A DNA stretch of 49,281 nt, taken from contig JAQXGX010000183.1 in assembly GCA_029006935.1 (NCBI GenBank), positions 1 through 49,281 on the forward strand, read 5' to 3'. Positions within the stretch are counted from its first letter, which is position 1; each line of letters begins with the position of its first letter. The notes beneath the pieces are model-generated. The model searched no databases. It saw only the letters and a program-made list of their open reading frames with translations, and was not told the DNA's origin. The position numbers and the translations under genes were made by a program. Below, piece after piece: positions 34,698-46,433 of the stretch. This stretch comes from Eggerthellales bacterium (GTDB lineage: Bacteria > Actinomycetota > Coriobacteriia > Coriobacteriales > Eggerthellaceae).

Positions 34698-34703
34698 CTA
34701 TAA
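34698..34703 (+). promoter_or_regulatory. -10 box TATAAT for the small membrane protein gene
   Basis: A perfect TATAAT preceded by GTGGCC, without a clear -35 box, 134 bp before the next plus-strand start. Confidence 0.4.
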
Positions 34704-34836
34704 TCGGGCAAGCATTTGGAAGCGGCAGAGCGCGGGCGCGTGGGGCCCCGGATGGTTTCAGCCCGCTGGAAGCCTGAGCTTTTGACGTGGGCTGTTGGTA
34801 TGGGCTTTGGCGCGGATCAAGACGATGGGAGCAGCA

Positions 34837-35262
34837 ATGGAGCAGCAGGGCAGGTATTCTCGCATTCAGGTGGGTTCCAGCAACCAAGATCAGGTGATCT
34901 ACGCAGGTGCCTGGCCCTGTGAGGGGGGCTCCGCTCCCTCTTCGGCCGGGGCGGAAGGGTCCGCTGTCCAGGTTCAGGTCGAGGTCGGGGAGGGGGCTGG
35001 CGCTCCGGCTTCTGCCCAGGTCGGGGAGGGGGCTGGCGTTTCGGCTTCTGCCCGGTCCCAGAAGGCTTCACCGGCTGCAGCTCGGTCCCAGGAGGCCCCC
35101 AAGCCGGCTTCTCCCAGGGGGCGAAAGACCGCGGATCCGACTCTGGAGGATCTGGAGGCGGAGCCCATGTCCGGCCTGCAGAAAGGGGTGCTGGCCGCTG
35201 CCGCTCTTTTCGTCGCTGCCTTCGCCCTGTACTGGTTCGTGATCCGTCCCATGGGGCTGTGA
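34837..35262 (+). CDS. Small Ala/Pro-rich protein with C-terminal membrane anchor
   Basis: 141 residues, not recognised. The N-terminal 110 residues are low complexity, rich in Ala, Ser, Gly, Pro and Gln. A single membrane helix lies near 117-136 and the protein ends 5 residues later (RPMGL), so it would be tail-anchored with the body in the cytoplasm. A 36-bp tandem duplication in the DNA (34984-35019, 35020-35055) gives two copies of VGEGAG.xASA. ATG 34837 is chosen because GGGAG lies 5 nt upstream; earlier in-frame starts lack one. It is followed by a 698-bp repeat-bearing gap. Confidence 0.65.
   Translation: MEQQGRYSRIQVGSSNQDQVIYAGAWPCEGGSAPSSAGAEGSAVQVQVEVGEGAGAPASAQVGEGAGVSASARSQKASPAAARSQEAPKPASPRGRKTADPTLEDLEAEPMSGLQKGVLAAAALFVAAFALYWFVIRPMGL
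34984..35055. repeat. 36-bp tandem duplication inside the small membrane protein gene
   Basis: Two adjacent 36-bp copies (34984-35019, 35020-35055) differing at three or four positions. The unit length is a multiple of three, so frame is kept; it is a site where length could vary between strains. Confidence 0.85.
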
Positions 35263-35480
35263 TCTCCGGCGCGGGTGAGCTGGGACGCGCCCTGGGCTCC
35301 CTGCGCTTTGTTTCTGCAGCGCGGGTGCGCAGGTGCCCGCATCACTGGTGGCGGCCACTTTCCGTTCGGGGCTAAGACTGGATCCGTTCAGGTGGGCGAG
35401 ACTCGGGTTTGCCCGGAGTCATGATTGGGTCTGCTCAGGTGGGCTAAACCGGGCCTACGAGGCTCAAGTGCGGGTCTATG

Positions 35481-35549
35481 CCAAATTGACAGCGACCCTC
35501 CGATTTCGGGAACACGAGCCCGCTTTCGGCACCCGAATTGCCACGGGCC
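35481..35549 (+). repeat. 69-bp repeat flanking array 3
   Basis: Matches 341-409 at 58 of 69 positions without gaps and lies 40 nt before the first palindrome of array 3. Its right half (GCCCGC..TTCGG..C..AATTGCCACGGGCC) recurs at 35763-35797 after the array, so array 3 is bracketed by related sequence in direct orientation. Confidence 0.8.
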
Positions 35550-35589
35550 TGAAGCTCTCGGGTTGTGCGGACGAATCCTGCTTGGGAAA

Positions 35590-35751
35590 TCGTTCGCACA
35601 ACCATGGGGTCCATCGTGCGAACGATTCCCGATCGCCAAATCGTTCGCACAACGGGGGTTTTCGGGCGAAACGGCCCTGGACCTGCGTTGTGCGAACGAT
35701 TCGCGGCGGACGTTTCGTTCGCACAACGACGCGATCCCATTGTGCGAACGA
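35590..35751. repeat. Palindromic repeat array, copy 3 (36-59-37)
   Basis: Units at 35590-35625, 35641-35699 and 35715-35751 with 15-nt gaps. The middle unit has perfect 14-bp arms TCGTTCGCACAACG / CGTTGTGCGAACGA and differs from its partner in array 2 at only three of 59 positions. The first 15-nt gap is identical to that of array 2 and the second differs at one base. The short loops differ. Confidence 0.9.
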
Positions 35752-35882
35752 TTTGCGGGATGCGGGCCCGCCTTCGGTGCACAAATTGCCACGGGCCGGG
35801 AGAGCCCGCCATATGCAAGCGACTCGTGCTAGTGAAAACCGGGAAAAGGATCCAAGACGCATCCGTTCTTTTTCCAAGTAGC

Positions 35883-35911
35883 TTGCGTTGTTTTCCCAGA
35901 TAGCGTATATT
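35883..35911 (+). promoter_or_regulatory. Sigma-70 promoter of the BTAD regulator gene
   Basis: TTGCGT (35883-35888), 17 nt, TATATT (35906-35911). It lies about 50 bp before the start codon and right after array 3. Confidence 0.6.
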
Positions 35912-35960
35912 ACTTATCAAGTCCGCGCCTGGTTCCCCTTCAGTGAAAGGGGTTTTTGTC

Positions 35961-38510
35961 ATGGCCGACTTCATCTCTTCTTCTCTTTGCAAGGGCCGTC
36001 GCATTCGTCTGATCGAAACGCTGCAGATCAGACCACGAGCCCATCTTGTCACCCGACTCATGCATGAGCGAAACGTCCCTCGGTTCATCGTGGCGCCCTT
36101 CGGGTTCGGAAAGACCCACCTGGCGCTCGATTACGCCCAGACGGTGTTCAGCCTGGAGCACGTGAGCTGGATTGATGGACGCAGCCCTTGCTTCCTTCGT
36201 GACCTTGATGGAAACCGCCTGGTCGATCGGCTCATGGAGTTGGATCCGTCCCTTGCCCTGGTGGTGTTCGACGACATCCCCCGTCTGAGCTCCGCCCGCG
36301 CCGACGAGTTTTCCCACGTCATCGACGAGCTGCTCCTGCGCTCCTGCGAGGTGCTGGTGGTCACCACGCCGTCATGTGACGCCTACTCCCGCCGCCACAC
36401 CGACCGCATCCGCATCGGCTGCGACCAGCTGCTGGCAAGCGAGCGGGACAGCGATTGGACGCCGCGGCTTGCCGACGGCCCGGATCACCGGCGTATCCCC
36501 CTGCTGGCCTGGGGACCGCAGGATGCCGCCGACCAGCTGGTGATGGGACTGGTCCAGGAAGACCTGCCCGACGAGGTCATCCTGGCGCTGTTCGCTCTGC
36601 TGGCCCTGGGCTCGGGCAGGGTGGAGGACCTGCGCTTCCGCTTTCCCGACCTGAGCGAGGACGCCCTGCGGGTGCTGGCCCGGCAGTATCCCGCCCTGGG
36701 TCTGTCCGATGACCTGGAGTCCTTCGAGGCCGTGGAGGTTTCCGTTTCGGCGCTGCGGCGGGCGTTCCTTGCCCGCCTGGATTCCCTGGCCCTTCGCTCC
36801 CACCAGCACGATCGCAGCCTGCTTGCGGCATCGGCGGCCCAGGCGCTGCTGGACGCCAGGGACCCTGCCCGGGCCTGCGACCTGATCCGCGCCTTCTGCC
36901 CGAGCCGCTTCGCCGCTGACTGGCTGGCCCTTCACCTGGACCAGCTGAGCGGCATCGAGGTGGTGGCGTCGGTGGGCCTGCTTTCGGAAGCAGCTGCCGT
37001 TCCCAAGGGGACCGATGGGCAGAAGGCGGTCCTTTCCCAGGCGTGGCGCTTCTACCTGATGGGTCTGAACGAGCTGGCGGCCGAGCGCCTTTCCCGCCTC
37101 CTGGGCCGAACGAGCCTGGCAAGGCCTGTGCGCGGATGGGCTCGGTGTCTTGCGGTGGTGGTGGCCGAAACGGATCGGGCGGTAGTCCTGGCAAGGGCCC
37201 TGGACCAGATGCTTTCTCCTCAGGACGGCAGCGAAGAAGATCCCGCCGATGCCCCCGATCCAGACCAGCCGATGCAGGTCCTGGGGACGGCCTGGGGCGA
37301 ATGGACCTTCGTGGCTCGAGCCCTTACGGCGCTCATCTGCCAAAACGCCGACCCCGATGCGGTATGGAACACCCTGGACCCGACCGGCATCTCCCCGGCG
37401 TGCGCGGATCTGGTAAGCGCTTTGCTGCTGGACCAGGGCAGCGTTTCCGCCGCATCCTACGCCTGCAGGCGGGCGGAGGGGCTTTACGGGCGAAAGGACC
37501 TGGCATCCAGTCCCGCCCTGGCCCTTGCCTGCGTGCACTGCATCAACTCCCCTGATCCCAACGTGCGCGCCTGCGCTTTGGGAACGTCGCCTCGGGCCAT
37601 GGAGCTCATCGTCTGGGCGGAAGAGGAGCTGAGCTCCCAGGCATGGGCCTTCCGCCGCGCCGCATCCAGCCCCGGGGAGGTGTCCCGCCCGAACCGACGT
37701 AAGCTGGCCCTTCGCAGGACCTTGAAGGAGGAGCGGGAGCAGCGCCACGTGCCCCTGCTGCGCATCCGCCTTCTGGGCGGCCTGACGGTCTGCCTGGACG
37801 GCCGCGACATCACCGGCGAGTTCCTTCGTCGCCGCAAGGTCAGCAGGCTGCTCTGCCTGATGGCGCTGAACGTGGGAAGGGAGGTGCCTCGGGAGCGGGT
37901 GGTGCAGGCCCTGTGGCCGGAAAAGGACTCCCGAACGTCGGTGAAGAACCTGTACAGCGTGTGGTCTTCCCTGCGAAGTCTTCTTTCCGTGGGCGAAGAC
38001 TGCCCCTACCTGGAGCGCTCCCAGGGAGGCTTTCGGCTGGACGGTGCCAACGTGACGGTGGACGTGAGCCAGGTCAGGGCCCTGTGCCGCCCTCTGCTTC
38101 TGGAAACGCCCGATCCCGAGGGGTGGCGGTCCCTGCTGGCGGACTTCGACGAGCTGGTCACCGGCACGCTGCTGCCCGCCGAGTCCACCTGCTCGGCCAT
38201 CCTTCGCGAACGGGAGGCCCTTGCTACCCGATTGGTGGATGCGCTGTTGGCATCCTCGGAAAAGCTGCTGGACGCCGGCCAGGTGGACCTTGCCCGGGAG
38301 TATGCCGCCCGCGCCTTGGAGCAGGGGCAGGAGCGGGAGGACATCTACTATCTGAACATGCGCTGCCTTCTGGCATGCGGGAAGCGGGAGGCTGCCATAG
38401 ACATGTACTTTCGCAACCGCACCTTTCTGGCGGAGAAGCTGGGAATAGACCCTTCCGCAAAGATGGTGGAGCTGTACCGCAGCATTCTGGAGGACGAAGA
38501 TCCCAGCTGA
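35961..38510 (+). CDS. MalT/SARP-like transcriptional regulator with BTAD domain
   Basis: 849 residues. The N-terminal part is a STAND-type ATPase: P-loop APFGFGKT (45-52) and VVFDD Walker B (101-105), as in MalT. The middle is helical with repeat-like segments. From residue 601 a winged-helix OmpR-type DNA-binding domain (LLGGLTVCLDGRDITGEFLRRRK..) runs into a BTAD domain to the end. SARP-type proteins activate operons by binding direct repeats. ATG 35961 has GAAAGGGG 8 nt before it; the GTG at 35943 lies inside that ribosome site. Its targets are unknown. It lies right after repeat array 3. Confidence 0.87.
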   Translation: MADFISSSLCKGRRIRLIETLQIRPRAHLVTRLMHERNVPRFIVAPFGFGKTHLALDYAQTVFSLEHVSWIDGRSPCFLRDLDGNRLVDRLMELDPSLALVVFDDIPRLSSARADEFSHVIDELLLRSCEVLVVTTPSCDAYSRRHTDRIRIGCDQLLASERDSDWTPRLADGPDHRRIPLLAWGPQDAADQLVMGLVQEDLPDEVILALFALLALGSGRVEDLRFRFPDLSEDALRVLARQYPALGLSDDLESFEAVEVSVSALRRAFLARLDSLALRSHQHDRSLLAASAAQALLDARDPARACDLIRAFCPSRFAADWLALHLDQLSGIEVVASVGLLSEAAAVPKGTDGQKAVLSQAWRFYLMGLNELAAERLSRLLGRTSLARPVRGWARCLAVVVAETDRAVVLARALDQMLSPQDGSEEDPADAPDPDQPMQVLGTAWGEWTFVARALTALICQNADPDAVWNTLDPTGISPACADLVSALLLDQGSVSAASYACRRAEGLYGRKDLASSPALALACVHCINSPDPNVRACALGTSPRAMELIVWAEEELSSQAWAFRRAASSPGEVSRPNRRKLALRRTLKEEREQRHVPLLRIRLLGGLTVCLDGRDITGEFLRRRKVSRLLCLMALNVGREVPRERVVQALWPEKDSRTSVKNLYSVWSSLRSLLSVGEDCPYLERSQGGFRLDGANVTVDVSQVRALCRPLLLETPDPEGWRSLLADFDELVTGTLLPAESTCSAILREREALATRLVDALLASSEKLLDAGQVDLAREYAARALEQGQEREDIYYLNMRCLLACGKREAAIDMYFRNRTFLAEKLGIDPSAKMVELYRSILEDEDPS

Positions 38511-38593
38511 TCCGCTCCGCCGCCCACTGTCCGCTTCCCTTGCCCGGTCGACCGGGGTTGCGATGCGGATCTGCCGCAAAGGGGCCGCTGATA

Positions 38594-38622
38594 GGGGATA
38601 TGTGTAATTCCCCGACGGGAAT
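38594..38622 (+). promoter_or_regulatory. Two mutually exclusive hairpins before secA
   Basis: GGGGA (38594-38598) can pair with TCCCC (38609-38613), or ATTCCC (38607-38612) can pair with GGGAAT (38617-38622), using the same bases. This gives a possible switch or simply a weak terminator for the regulator gene. The secA promoter is not clear; TATGAT at about 38658-38663 is one candidate. Confidence 0.35.
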
Positions 38623-38700
38623 AGCGGGTGTGGTAGAGTTAAGCTCTTGCAACTGAATATGATGTTCGAACGCAACTATATCCTAGAGAAAGAATAACAA

Positions 38701-41484
<2,784 letters not shown>

Positions 41485-41515
41485 GAACCGGGCCTTCTCA
41501 GACCACGAGGAAGCA

Positions 41516-42622
41516 ATGAGCGAAACAGACCTGAAGAGCATCGACGAGCTGGCAGGGCGCGTGAGCGACGCCCACGCCTTCCTGCATATTGACGAAAAGA
41601 CCATCCGCCTGGCGGATCTGGACCGTGCCTGCGCGGCCCCGGGGTTCTGGGACGACGCCTCCCATGCCTCCGCCGTGTCCAAGGAGGCGTCTTCCCTGCG
41701 GGACGTGATCGCCGAGTACGATCGCGCCGTGGCGCTGCTGGAGGACGCCCGCACCGCCCTGGACCTTGCCCAGGAGGACCCGGATTTTGCCCAGGAAGCC
41801 CAGGAGGAGGCCGCCGAGCTGCTGGGCCAGCTGGGGCCGCTTCTTGATGAGCTGGAGGTGACCAGCTGGTTCACGGGCCAGTTCGACGACGGGGACGCCA
41901 TCGTTTCCATCAATCCCGGCCAGGGCGGCCTGGAGGCCCAGGACTGGACGGAGATGCTGTTCAAGATGCTGACCCGCTACTGTGACTCCAAGGGCTGGAA
42001 GGTGCGGGTGCTGGACACCGTGGCCGGGGAAGGAATCGGCCTTGACCGTGCCAGCTTCCAGGTGGAAGGCCGCAACGCCTACGGCATGCTCCGCAGCGAA
42101 AACGGCGTGCACCGTCTGGTGCGCATCAGCCCCACGGACCTGAAGGGGCGTCGTCAGACCACCTTCGGCGCCGTGGAGGTGCTTCCCGTCCTGCCGGACT
42201 CCATCGAGGTGGACCTGGACCCCAACGACGTGCGGGTGGACGTGTACCGCTCCAGCGGCCCCGGCGGCCAGTGCGTGAACACCACCGACTCCGCCGTGCG
42301 CCTGACCCACCTGCCCACTGGTATTGTGGTGACCTGCCAGAACCAGAAGTCCCAGCTGCAGAACAAGGAGGCGGCGTTTCGGGTGCTGCGCTCCCGCCTG
42401 TACGAGCTGGAGGAGAAGAAGCGCGCCGCCCAGGTGGACGAGCTGCGGGGAGACCAGATGGCCAACTCCTTCGGCTCCCAGATCCGCAACTACGTGCTCT
42501 ACCCCTACCAGATGGTCAAGGACGTGCGCAGCGGCGTGGAGACCAGCAACGTGGACGCGGTGCTGAACGGCGACCTGGAGCAGTTCGTCATCGGGTACCA
42601 CAAGTGGCGGGTTTCCCAGTAG
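41516..42622 (+). CDS. prfB: Peptide chain release factor 2, with altered SPF tripeptide
   Basis: 368 residues in one uninterrupted frame; the programmed frameshift of many prfB genes is absent. The GGQ motif that triggers peptide release is at 250-252 (SSGPGGQCVN). The stop-codon-reading tripeptide, normally Ser-Pro-Phe in RF2, reads Ser-Pro-Thr (205-207; DNA 42128-42136) in a setting that is otherwise RF2 (GVHRLVRISP-DLKGRRQTTF). Thr is the third residue of the RF1 tripeptide (Pro-Ala/Val-Thr). The protein is nonetheless RF2 by overall sequence and by position after secA. The gene itself ends in TAG. Confidence 0.95.
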   Translation: MSETDLKSIDELAGRVSDAHAFLHIDEKTIRLADLDRACAAPGFWDDASHASAVSKEASSLRDVIAEYDRAVALLEDARTALDLAQEDPDFAQEAQEEAAELLGQLGPLLDELEVTSWFTGQFDDGDAIVSINPGQGGLEAQDWTEMLFKMLTRYCDSKGWKVRVLDTVAGEGIGLDRASFQVEGRNAYGMLRSENGVHRLVRISPTDLKGRRQTTFGAVEVLPVLPDSIEVDLDPNDVRVDVYRSSGPGGQCVNTTDSAVRLTHLPTGIVVTCQNQKSQLQNKEAAFRVLRSRLYELEEKKRAAQVDELRGDQMANSFGSQIRNYVLYPYQMVKDVRSGVETSNVDAVLNGDLEQFVIGYHKWRVSQ

Positions 42623-42694
42623 CCGATCCCAGCCCGCTTCTTCGCCTGCCATCCGCTCCCGAAGCCGTGATGCAAGGGGCTAAACCTTCTTCGA

Positions 42695-42726
42695 GCCGTT
42701 CCTTGGTTCCAAGGGGCGGCCGTTTT
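42695..42726 (+). terminator. Intrinsic terminator after prfB
   Basis: An 11-bp stem (42695-42705 with 42710-42720, two G-T pairs) with a 4-nt loop, followed by CGTTTT. A TATGAT (42731-42736) just after may be the -10 box for the transketolase genes. Confidence 0.75.
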
Positions 42727-42774
42727 GCGTTATGATGGGCGCGTCTGTGTAGTTTCATGCGGGGAGGCAGGGGA

Positions 42775-43596
42775 ATGGTTCTAACCCAACTTCAATCAAC
42801 GGCGACCCAGATGCGCCGGGACATTGTTCGAATGATCGCCGAGGCAGGCAGCGGGCACCCAGGCGGGTCCCTTTCCTGCATTGACGTGCTGACGGCGCTG
42901 TACTTCGGCGACGTGCTCAACCACGATCCCGCCGACCCGAAGAAGGCAGATCGCGACTACTTCTTCCTGGCCAAGGGCCACGCGGCTCCTGCCCTGTACG
43001 CCACCCTGGCCCATGCCGGGTACTTCCCGGTGGAGGAGCTCATGACCCTGCGCAAGCTGGGCACCCGCCTTCAGGGCCATCCCGACTCCAACCAGCTGCC
43101 GGGAGTGGAGGTTTCCACCGGCTCCCTGGGACAGGGCCTGTCCATTGCGGCTGGCACCGCCTGCGGCCTGAAGCTGCAGGACCTGCCGGGCACCGTCTTC
43201 GCCCTGCTGGGTGACGGCGAATGCGAGGAAGGCCAGGTCTGGGAGGCGGCCATGTTCGCCGCCCATCGCCAGCTGGGCAACCTGGTTGCCATCGTGGACC
43301 ACAACGGCCTGCAGATCGACGGCAACATCACCGACGTTTGCAATCCCGAGGATCTTTCCGCCAAGTTTCAGGCTTTCGGCTGGGACGTGACCACGGTTGA
43401 CGGCCACGACCTGGAGGCTTTGATCCAGGTGCTGGGCCAGGCCAAGGCGGCGGGCGGAACCAGGCCCCATGCCATCATCGCCGAAACCGTGAAGGGCAAG
43501 GGCGTTTCCTTCATGGAAAACCAGGCGGGCTGGCACGGCAAGGCCCCCAATGCTGAGCAACTGAAGGCCGCTCTTTCCGAGCTGGCGGGCGAATAG
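42775..43596 (+). CDS. Transketolase, N-terminal (TPP-binding) subunit
   Basis: 273 residues. Split transketolase of the archaeal/anaerobe type. The TPP motif GDGECEEGQVWEA lies at 147-159; SGHPGGSLS at 26-34, His69 in KGHAAPALY and QGHPD at 100-104 bind the cofactor and substrate. ATG 42775 is preceded by GGGGAGG; the GTG/ATG upstream at 42757 overlaps that site. Partner follows after 11 bp. Works in the non-oxidative pentose phosphate pathway. Confidence 0.93.
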   Translation: MVLTQLQSTATQMRRDIVRMIAEAGSGHPGGSLSCIDVLTALYFGDVLNHDPADPKKADRDYFFLAKGHAAPALYATLAHAGYFPVEELMTLRKLGTRLQGHPDSNQLPGVEVSTGSLGQGLSIAAGTACGLKLQDLPGTVFALLGDGECEEGQVWEAAMFAAHRQLGNLVAIVDHNGLQIDGNITDVCNPEDLSAKFQAFGWDVTTVDGHDLEALIQVLGQAKAAGGTRPHAIIAETVKGKGVSFMENQAGWHGKAPNAEQLKAALSELAGE

Positions 43597-43607
43597 GAGG
43601 ATCCACC

Positions 43608-44573
43608 ATGGTAAAGCTTGCAACTGCTGAAGAGGCAGCTCAGAAGAAGGCAACCCGCGCCGCCTTCGGCGCCACCCTGGCGGAGCTGGCCTCCCAGGGC
43701 CTGCCCGTGGTAGCGGTGGACGCGGACCTGACGGGCTCCACCACCACCAAGAAGCTGGCCGACGCCGGCTTCCAGGACCGGCTGTTCAACGCCGGCATTG
43801 CCGAGCAGAACATGATCGACGTTGCCGCCGGCCTGAGCCTGACCGGGCAGATCGCATTCACCGGCTCCTTTGCCGTGTTCGGCACCGGCCGCGCCTACGA
43901 CCAGATCCGCAACACCGTGTGCTACTCCAACCTGAACGTGAAGATCGCCCCCACCCATGCGGGCATCTCCGTGGGTCCCGACGGTGGCAGCCACCAGATG
44001 CTGGAGGATGTTTCCCTGATGCGGGGCCTGCCCAACATGCGGGTCCTGGTTCCGGCGGACTACTCCGCGGCCTGCGCGGCCATCCGCCTTGCGGCCCAGA
44101 CCCCCGGTCCGGTATACGTGCGCATGGGCCGCGCTTCCGTTCCCACCGTCTACGCCTCTGACGTGGAGCTGGAGATGGGACGAGCCTACGTGCTGCGGGA
44201 GGGCACCGACGTGACCATCGTCGCCAACGGCGTGGAGATCCGCGAGGCTTTGGCGGCTGCGGACCTGCTGGCGGAAAAGGGCATCTCCGCGGAGGTCATC
44301 GACGCCTTCTGCGTGAAGCCCCTGGACAAGCAGACCATCCTGGCCTCCGTTGCCAAGACGGGTCGTTGCGTGGTGGCCGAGGAGCACTCCGTCTACGGAG
44401 GCCTATGCTCTGCCGTGGCAGAGGTCCTTGCCCAGTGCAATCCCGTCCCGGTGGAGTTCGTGGCGGTGCAGGACCGCTTCGGCAAGTCCGGGGAATTCGA
44501 CGAGCTTCTGGAGTACTTCGGCCTGGACGCCGCCTCCATTGTTGATGCTGTGGAGAAAGTGGCTCGCCGCTAG
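43608..44573 (+). CDS. Transketolase, C-terminal subunit
   Basis: 321 residues. Carries the pyrimidine-binding domain (DADLTGSTTT, FNAGIAEQNMIDVAAGL with the catalytic Glu, GSFAVFGTGRAYDQIRN) and the C-terminal transketolase domain (DAFCVKPLDKQTI, EEHSVYGGLCSAV). Start ATG at 43608 has AGGAGG. Together with the upstream subunit it forms a full transketolase. Confidence 0.93.
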   Translation: MVKLATAEEAAQKKATRAAFGATLAELASQGLPVVAVDADLTGSTTTKKLADAGFQDRLFNAGIAEQNMIDVAAGLSLTGQIAFTGSFAVFGTGRAYDQIRNTVCYSNLNVKIAPTHAGISVGPDGGSHQMLEDVSLMRGLPNMRVLVPADYSAACAAIRLAAQTPGPVYVRMGRASVPTVYASDVELEMGRAYVLREGTDVTIVANGVEIREALAAADLLAEKGISAEVIDAFCVKPLDKQTILASVAKTGRCVVAEEHSVYGGLCSAVAEVLAQCNPVPVEFVAVQDRFGKSGEFDELLEYFGLDAASIVDAVEKVARR

Positions 44574-44628
44574 CCGACCTGATAGAATCACAACGTCTCA
44601 GTACAAAACAACTTGATCGGAGCATTCT

Positions 44629-45486
44629 GTGACGAATGAGAACATCCTGCAGGATGAGCTTCATCCTGCCGATGATACGAGCGCGCAGGCCCCCCAGCGG
44701 GGCCGCCACTCCGCACCGAATCTGACGGCTCAGCTTTCGGTTTCCCTGCCGAAGGTGGACCTGCCCAATGCGCCTCGCAAGGCGGACAAGCCCATCATCG
44801 TCTTCGACCACGTGAGCAAGGTCTACGATGCCCAGCCGGACCGTCCGGCTCTGAACGACATCAGCCTGCAGATCTATCCCGGGGAGTTCGTGTTCCTGGT
44901 GGGCCATTCCGGATCGGGCAAGTCCACCTTCATCCGCACCATCAACCGGGAGATCAAGGTCACCAGCGGCCATATCTACGTGGCCAACGAAGACCTTGCC
45001 TCCCTGCGCAACAGCCGTGTCCCGTACCTTCGCCGCAACATCGGCTGCGTGTTCCAGGACTTCAAGCTGCTGCCCAACAAGACGGTGTACGAGAACGTGG
45101 CCTTTGCCCTGGCGGTAATCGGCAAGGGACGCAAGGTGGCCAAGAGGCAGGTTCCCGAGGTGCTGCGCCTGGTGGGTCTTTCTGAGAAGCTGGACAAGTA
45201 CCCCGACCAGCTTTCCGGCGGCGAGCAGCAGCGCGTCTCCATCGCCCGTGCCATCGTGAACCATCCCCCGGTGCTGATCTGCGACGAGCCCACGGGCAAC
45301 CTGGATCCCCAGACGTCCCGAGGCATCATGGAGGTCCTGGAGCGCATCAACCGCACCGGCACCACCATCCTCATGGCCACCCATGACCGCGAGATGGTGG
45401 ACAACATGCGCCGCCGCGTGATCACCCTTGACCATGGCAACCTCATCGGCGACCGGGAGCGAGGAGTGTACGGTCTCAATGTCTAG
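44629..45486 (+). CDS. ftsE: Cell division ATPase FtsE with N-terminal extension
   Basis: 285 residues against the usual 220-230. The ABC core begins only at about residue 54 ([13 protein letters not shown]); Walker [10 protein letters not shown] lies at 92-100, LSGGEQQRV at 195-203 and [10 protein letters not shown] at 217-226. The first 53 residues are polar, without structure I recognise. The GTG at 44629 has CGGAG before it; there is no later ATG in frame before the core, so the extension looks real. With FtsX it forms the complex that turns on cell wall hydrolases at division. Confidence 0.93.
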   Translation: MTNENILQDELHPADDTSAQAPQRGRHSAPNLTAQLSVSLPKVDLPNAPRKADKPIIVFDHVSKVYDAQPDRPALNDISLQIYPGEFVFLVGHSGSGKSTFIRTINREIKVTSGHIYVANEDLASLRNSRVPYLRRNIGCVFQDFKLLPNKTVYENVAFALAVIGKGRKVAKRQVPEVLRLVGLSEKLDKYPDQLSGGEQQRVSIARAIVNHPPVLICDEPTGNLDPQTSRGIMEVLERINRTGTTILMATHDREMVDNMRRRVITLDHGNLIGDRERGVYGLNV

Positions 45487-46393
45487 CTTGATCTACTTCA
45501 TCAAGGAGTCCGTGGTGGGCTTCACCCGCAATCTGTCCACCACCCTGGGCTCCATCATCACCATCTTCCTTTCCCTGCTCATCATCGGCGTGTTCCTGAT
45601 GGCAGGCGTGGTGGTGGGCAACGTGGTGTCCTCCGTGGAAGACGAGGTCTCCATCACGGCGTACCTGGCCGACCAGGCCAGCGAAGCCGAGGTGGTTTCC
45701 CTGGAAAACTACATCAAGGACCTGGAGGGAGTGTCCACGGTAGAGTACACCTCCAAGGAGCAGGCCCTGAGCAACTTCAAGGAGTCCATGAACTCCAACC
45801 CCGACATCATCGAGCAGATGGGGGACGACAATCCGCTTCCGGCGTCTCTGAGCGTTCAGCTTTCCGAGCCCGAGCGGGTGGCGGAGGTTGCCCAGCAGAT
45901 CCAGGAAAGCGAAACCTTCTCCTCCATCTGCGACAACCCCGATGATCCGGGCGAGTCCCTGAAGTACGGCCAGAAGACGGTGGAGAAGCTGTTCTCGGTG
46001 ACCTCCTCCATCCGCAACATCGGCATCGCCCTGATCGTGCTGCTGATCTTCATCGCCCTGGTGTTCATCAACAACACCATCCGCCTTGCCATCCTCTCCC
46101 GTCGCAAGGAGATCGGCATCATGCGCCTGGTGGGCGCTTCCAACGGCTTTATCCGCGGGCCCTTCCTCATGGAGGCCATCCTGCACGCCCTCATCGGCTC
46201 TGTGCTGGCCATTGCCGTGGTGGAGCTGCTGCGCAGGTTCGCCCTGCCCCAGCTTTCCTCCACCCTGGCATGGCTGCCCCTTTCGGTGTCCGGCTGGACC
46301 ATGCTGGGCATCTACGCGGCGCTGGTGGCAGCAGGTTTGGTCATCGCCCTCCTGGGCTCCGCCTTCGCCATGCGCCGCTACCTGAAGGCCTAG
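45479..46393 (+). CDS. ftsX: Cell division membrane protein FtsX
   Basis: 304 residues. One N-terminal membrane helix (about 20-45), a large outside domain (about 50-175) that contacts cell wall hydrolase partners, and three helices at the end, the last part holding the [21 protein letters not shown] coupling segment. The ATG at 45479 overlaps the ftsE stop by 8 bp; GAGGAG lies 12 nt upstream. Coupled to ftsE and followed after 40 bp by the ctp gene. Confidence 0.94.
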   Translation: MSSLIYFIKESVVGFTRNLSTTLGSIITIFLSLLIIGVFLMAGVVVGNVVSSVEDEVSITAYLADQASEAEVVSLENYIKDLEGVSTVEYTSKEQALSNFKESMNSNPDIIEQMGDDNPLPASLSVQLSEPERVAEVAQQIQESETFSSICDNPDDPGESLKYGQKTVEKLFSVTSSIRNIGIALIVLLIFIALVFINNTIRLAILSRRKEIGIMRLVGASNGFIRGPFLMEAILHALIGSVLAIAVVELLRRFALPQLSSTLAWLPLSVSGWTMLGIYAALVAAGLVIALLGSAFAMRRYLKA

Positions 46394-46433
46394 GCGCAGG
46401 GCGCGGGCCCGTTTAGCAAGGAGCAAATGCACG

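Larger units (their letters stand above)
35263..35960. other. 698-bp intergenic region with repeat array 3
   Basis: No gene is recognised. It contains the 69-bp repeat at 35481-35549, the palindrome array at 35590-35751, a partial flank copy at 35763-35797, and the promoter of the BTAD regulator. Open frames running across it are interrupted by the repeats' symmetry and differ in every copy. Confidence 0.75.

Noticed and set aside
41516-41620. Programmed frameshift in prfB
   Set aside because: The frame is continuous from the ATG, with no early in-frame TGA and no CTTTGA slippery site.
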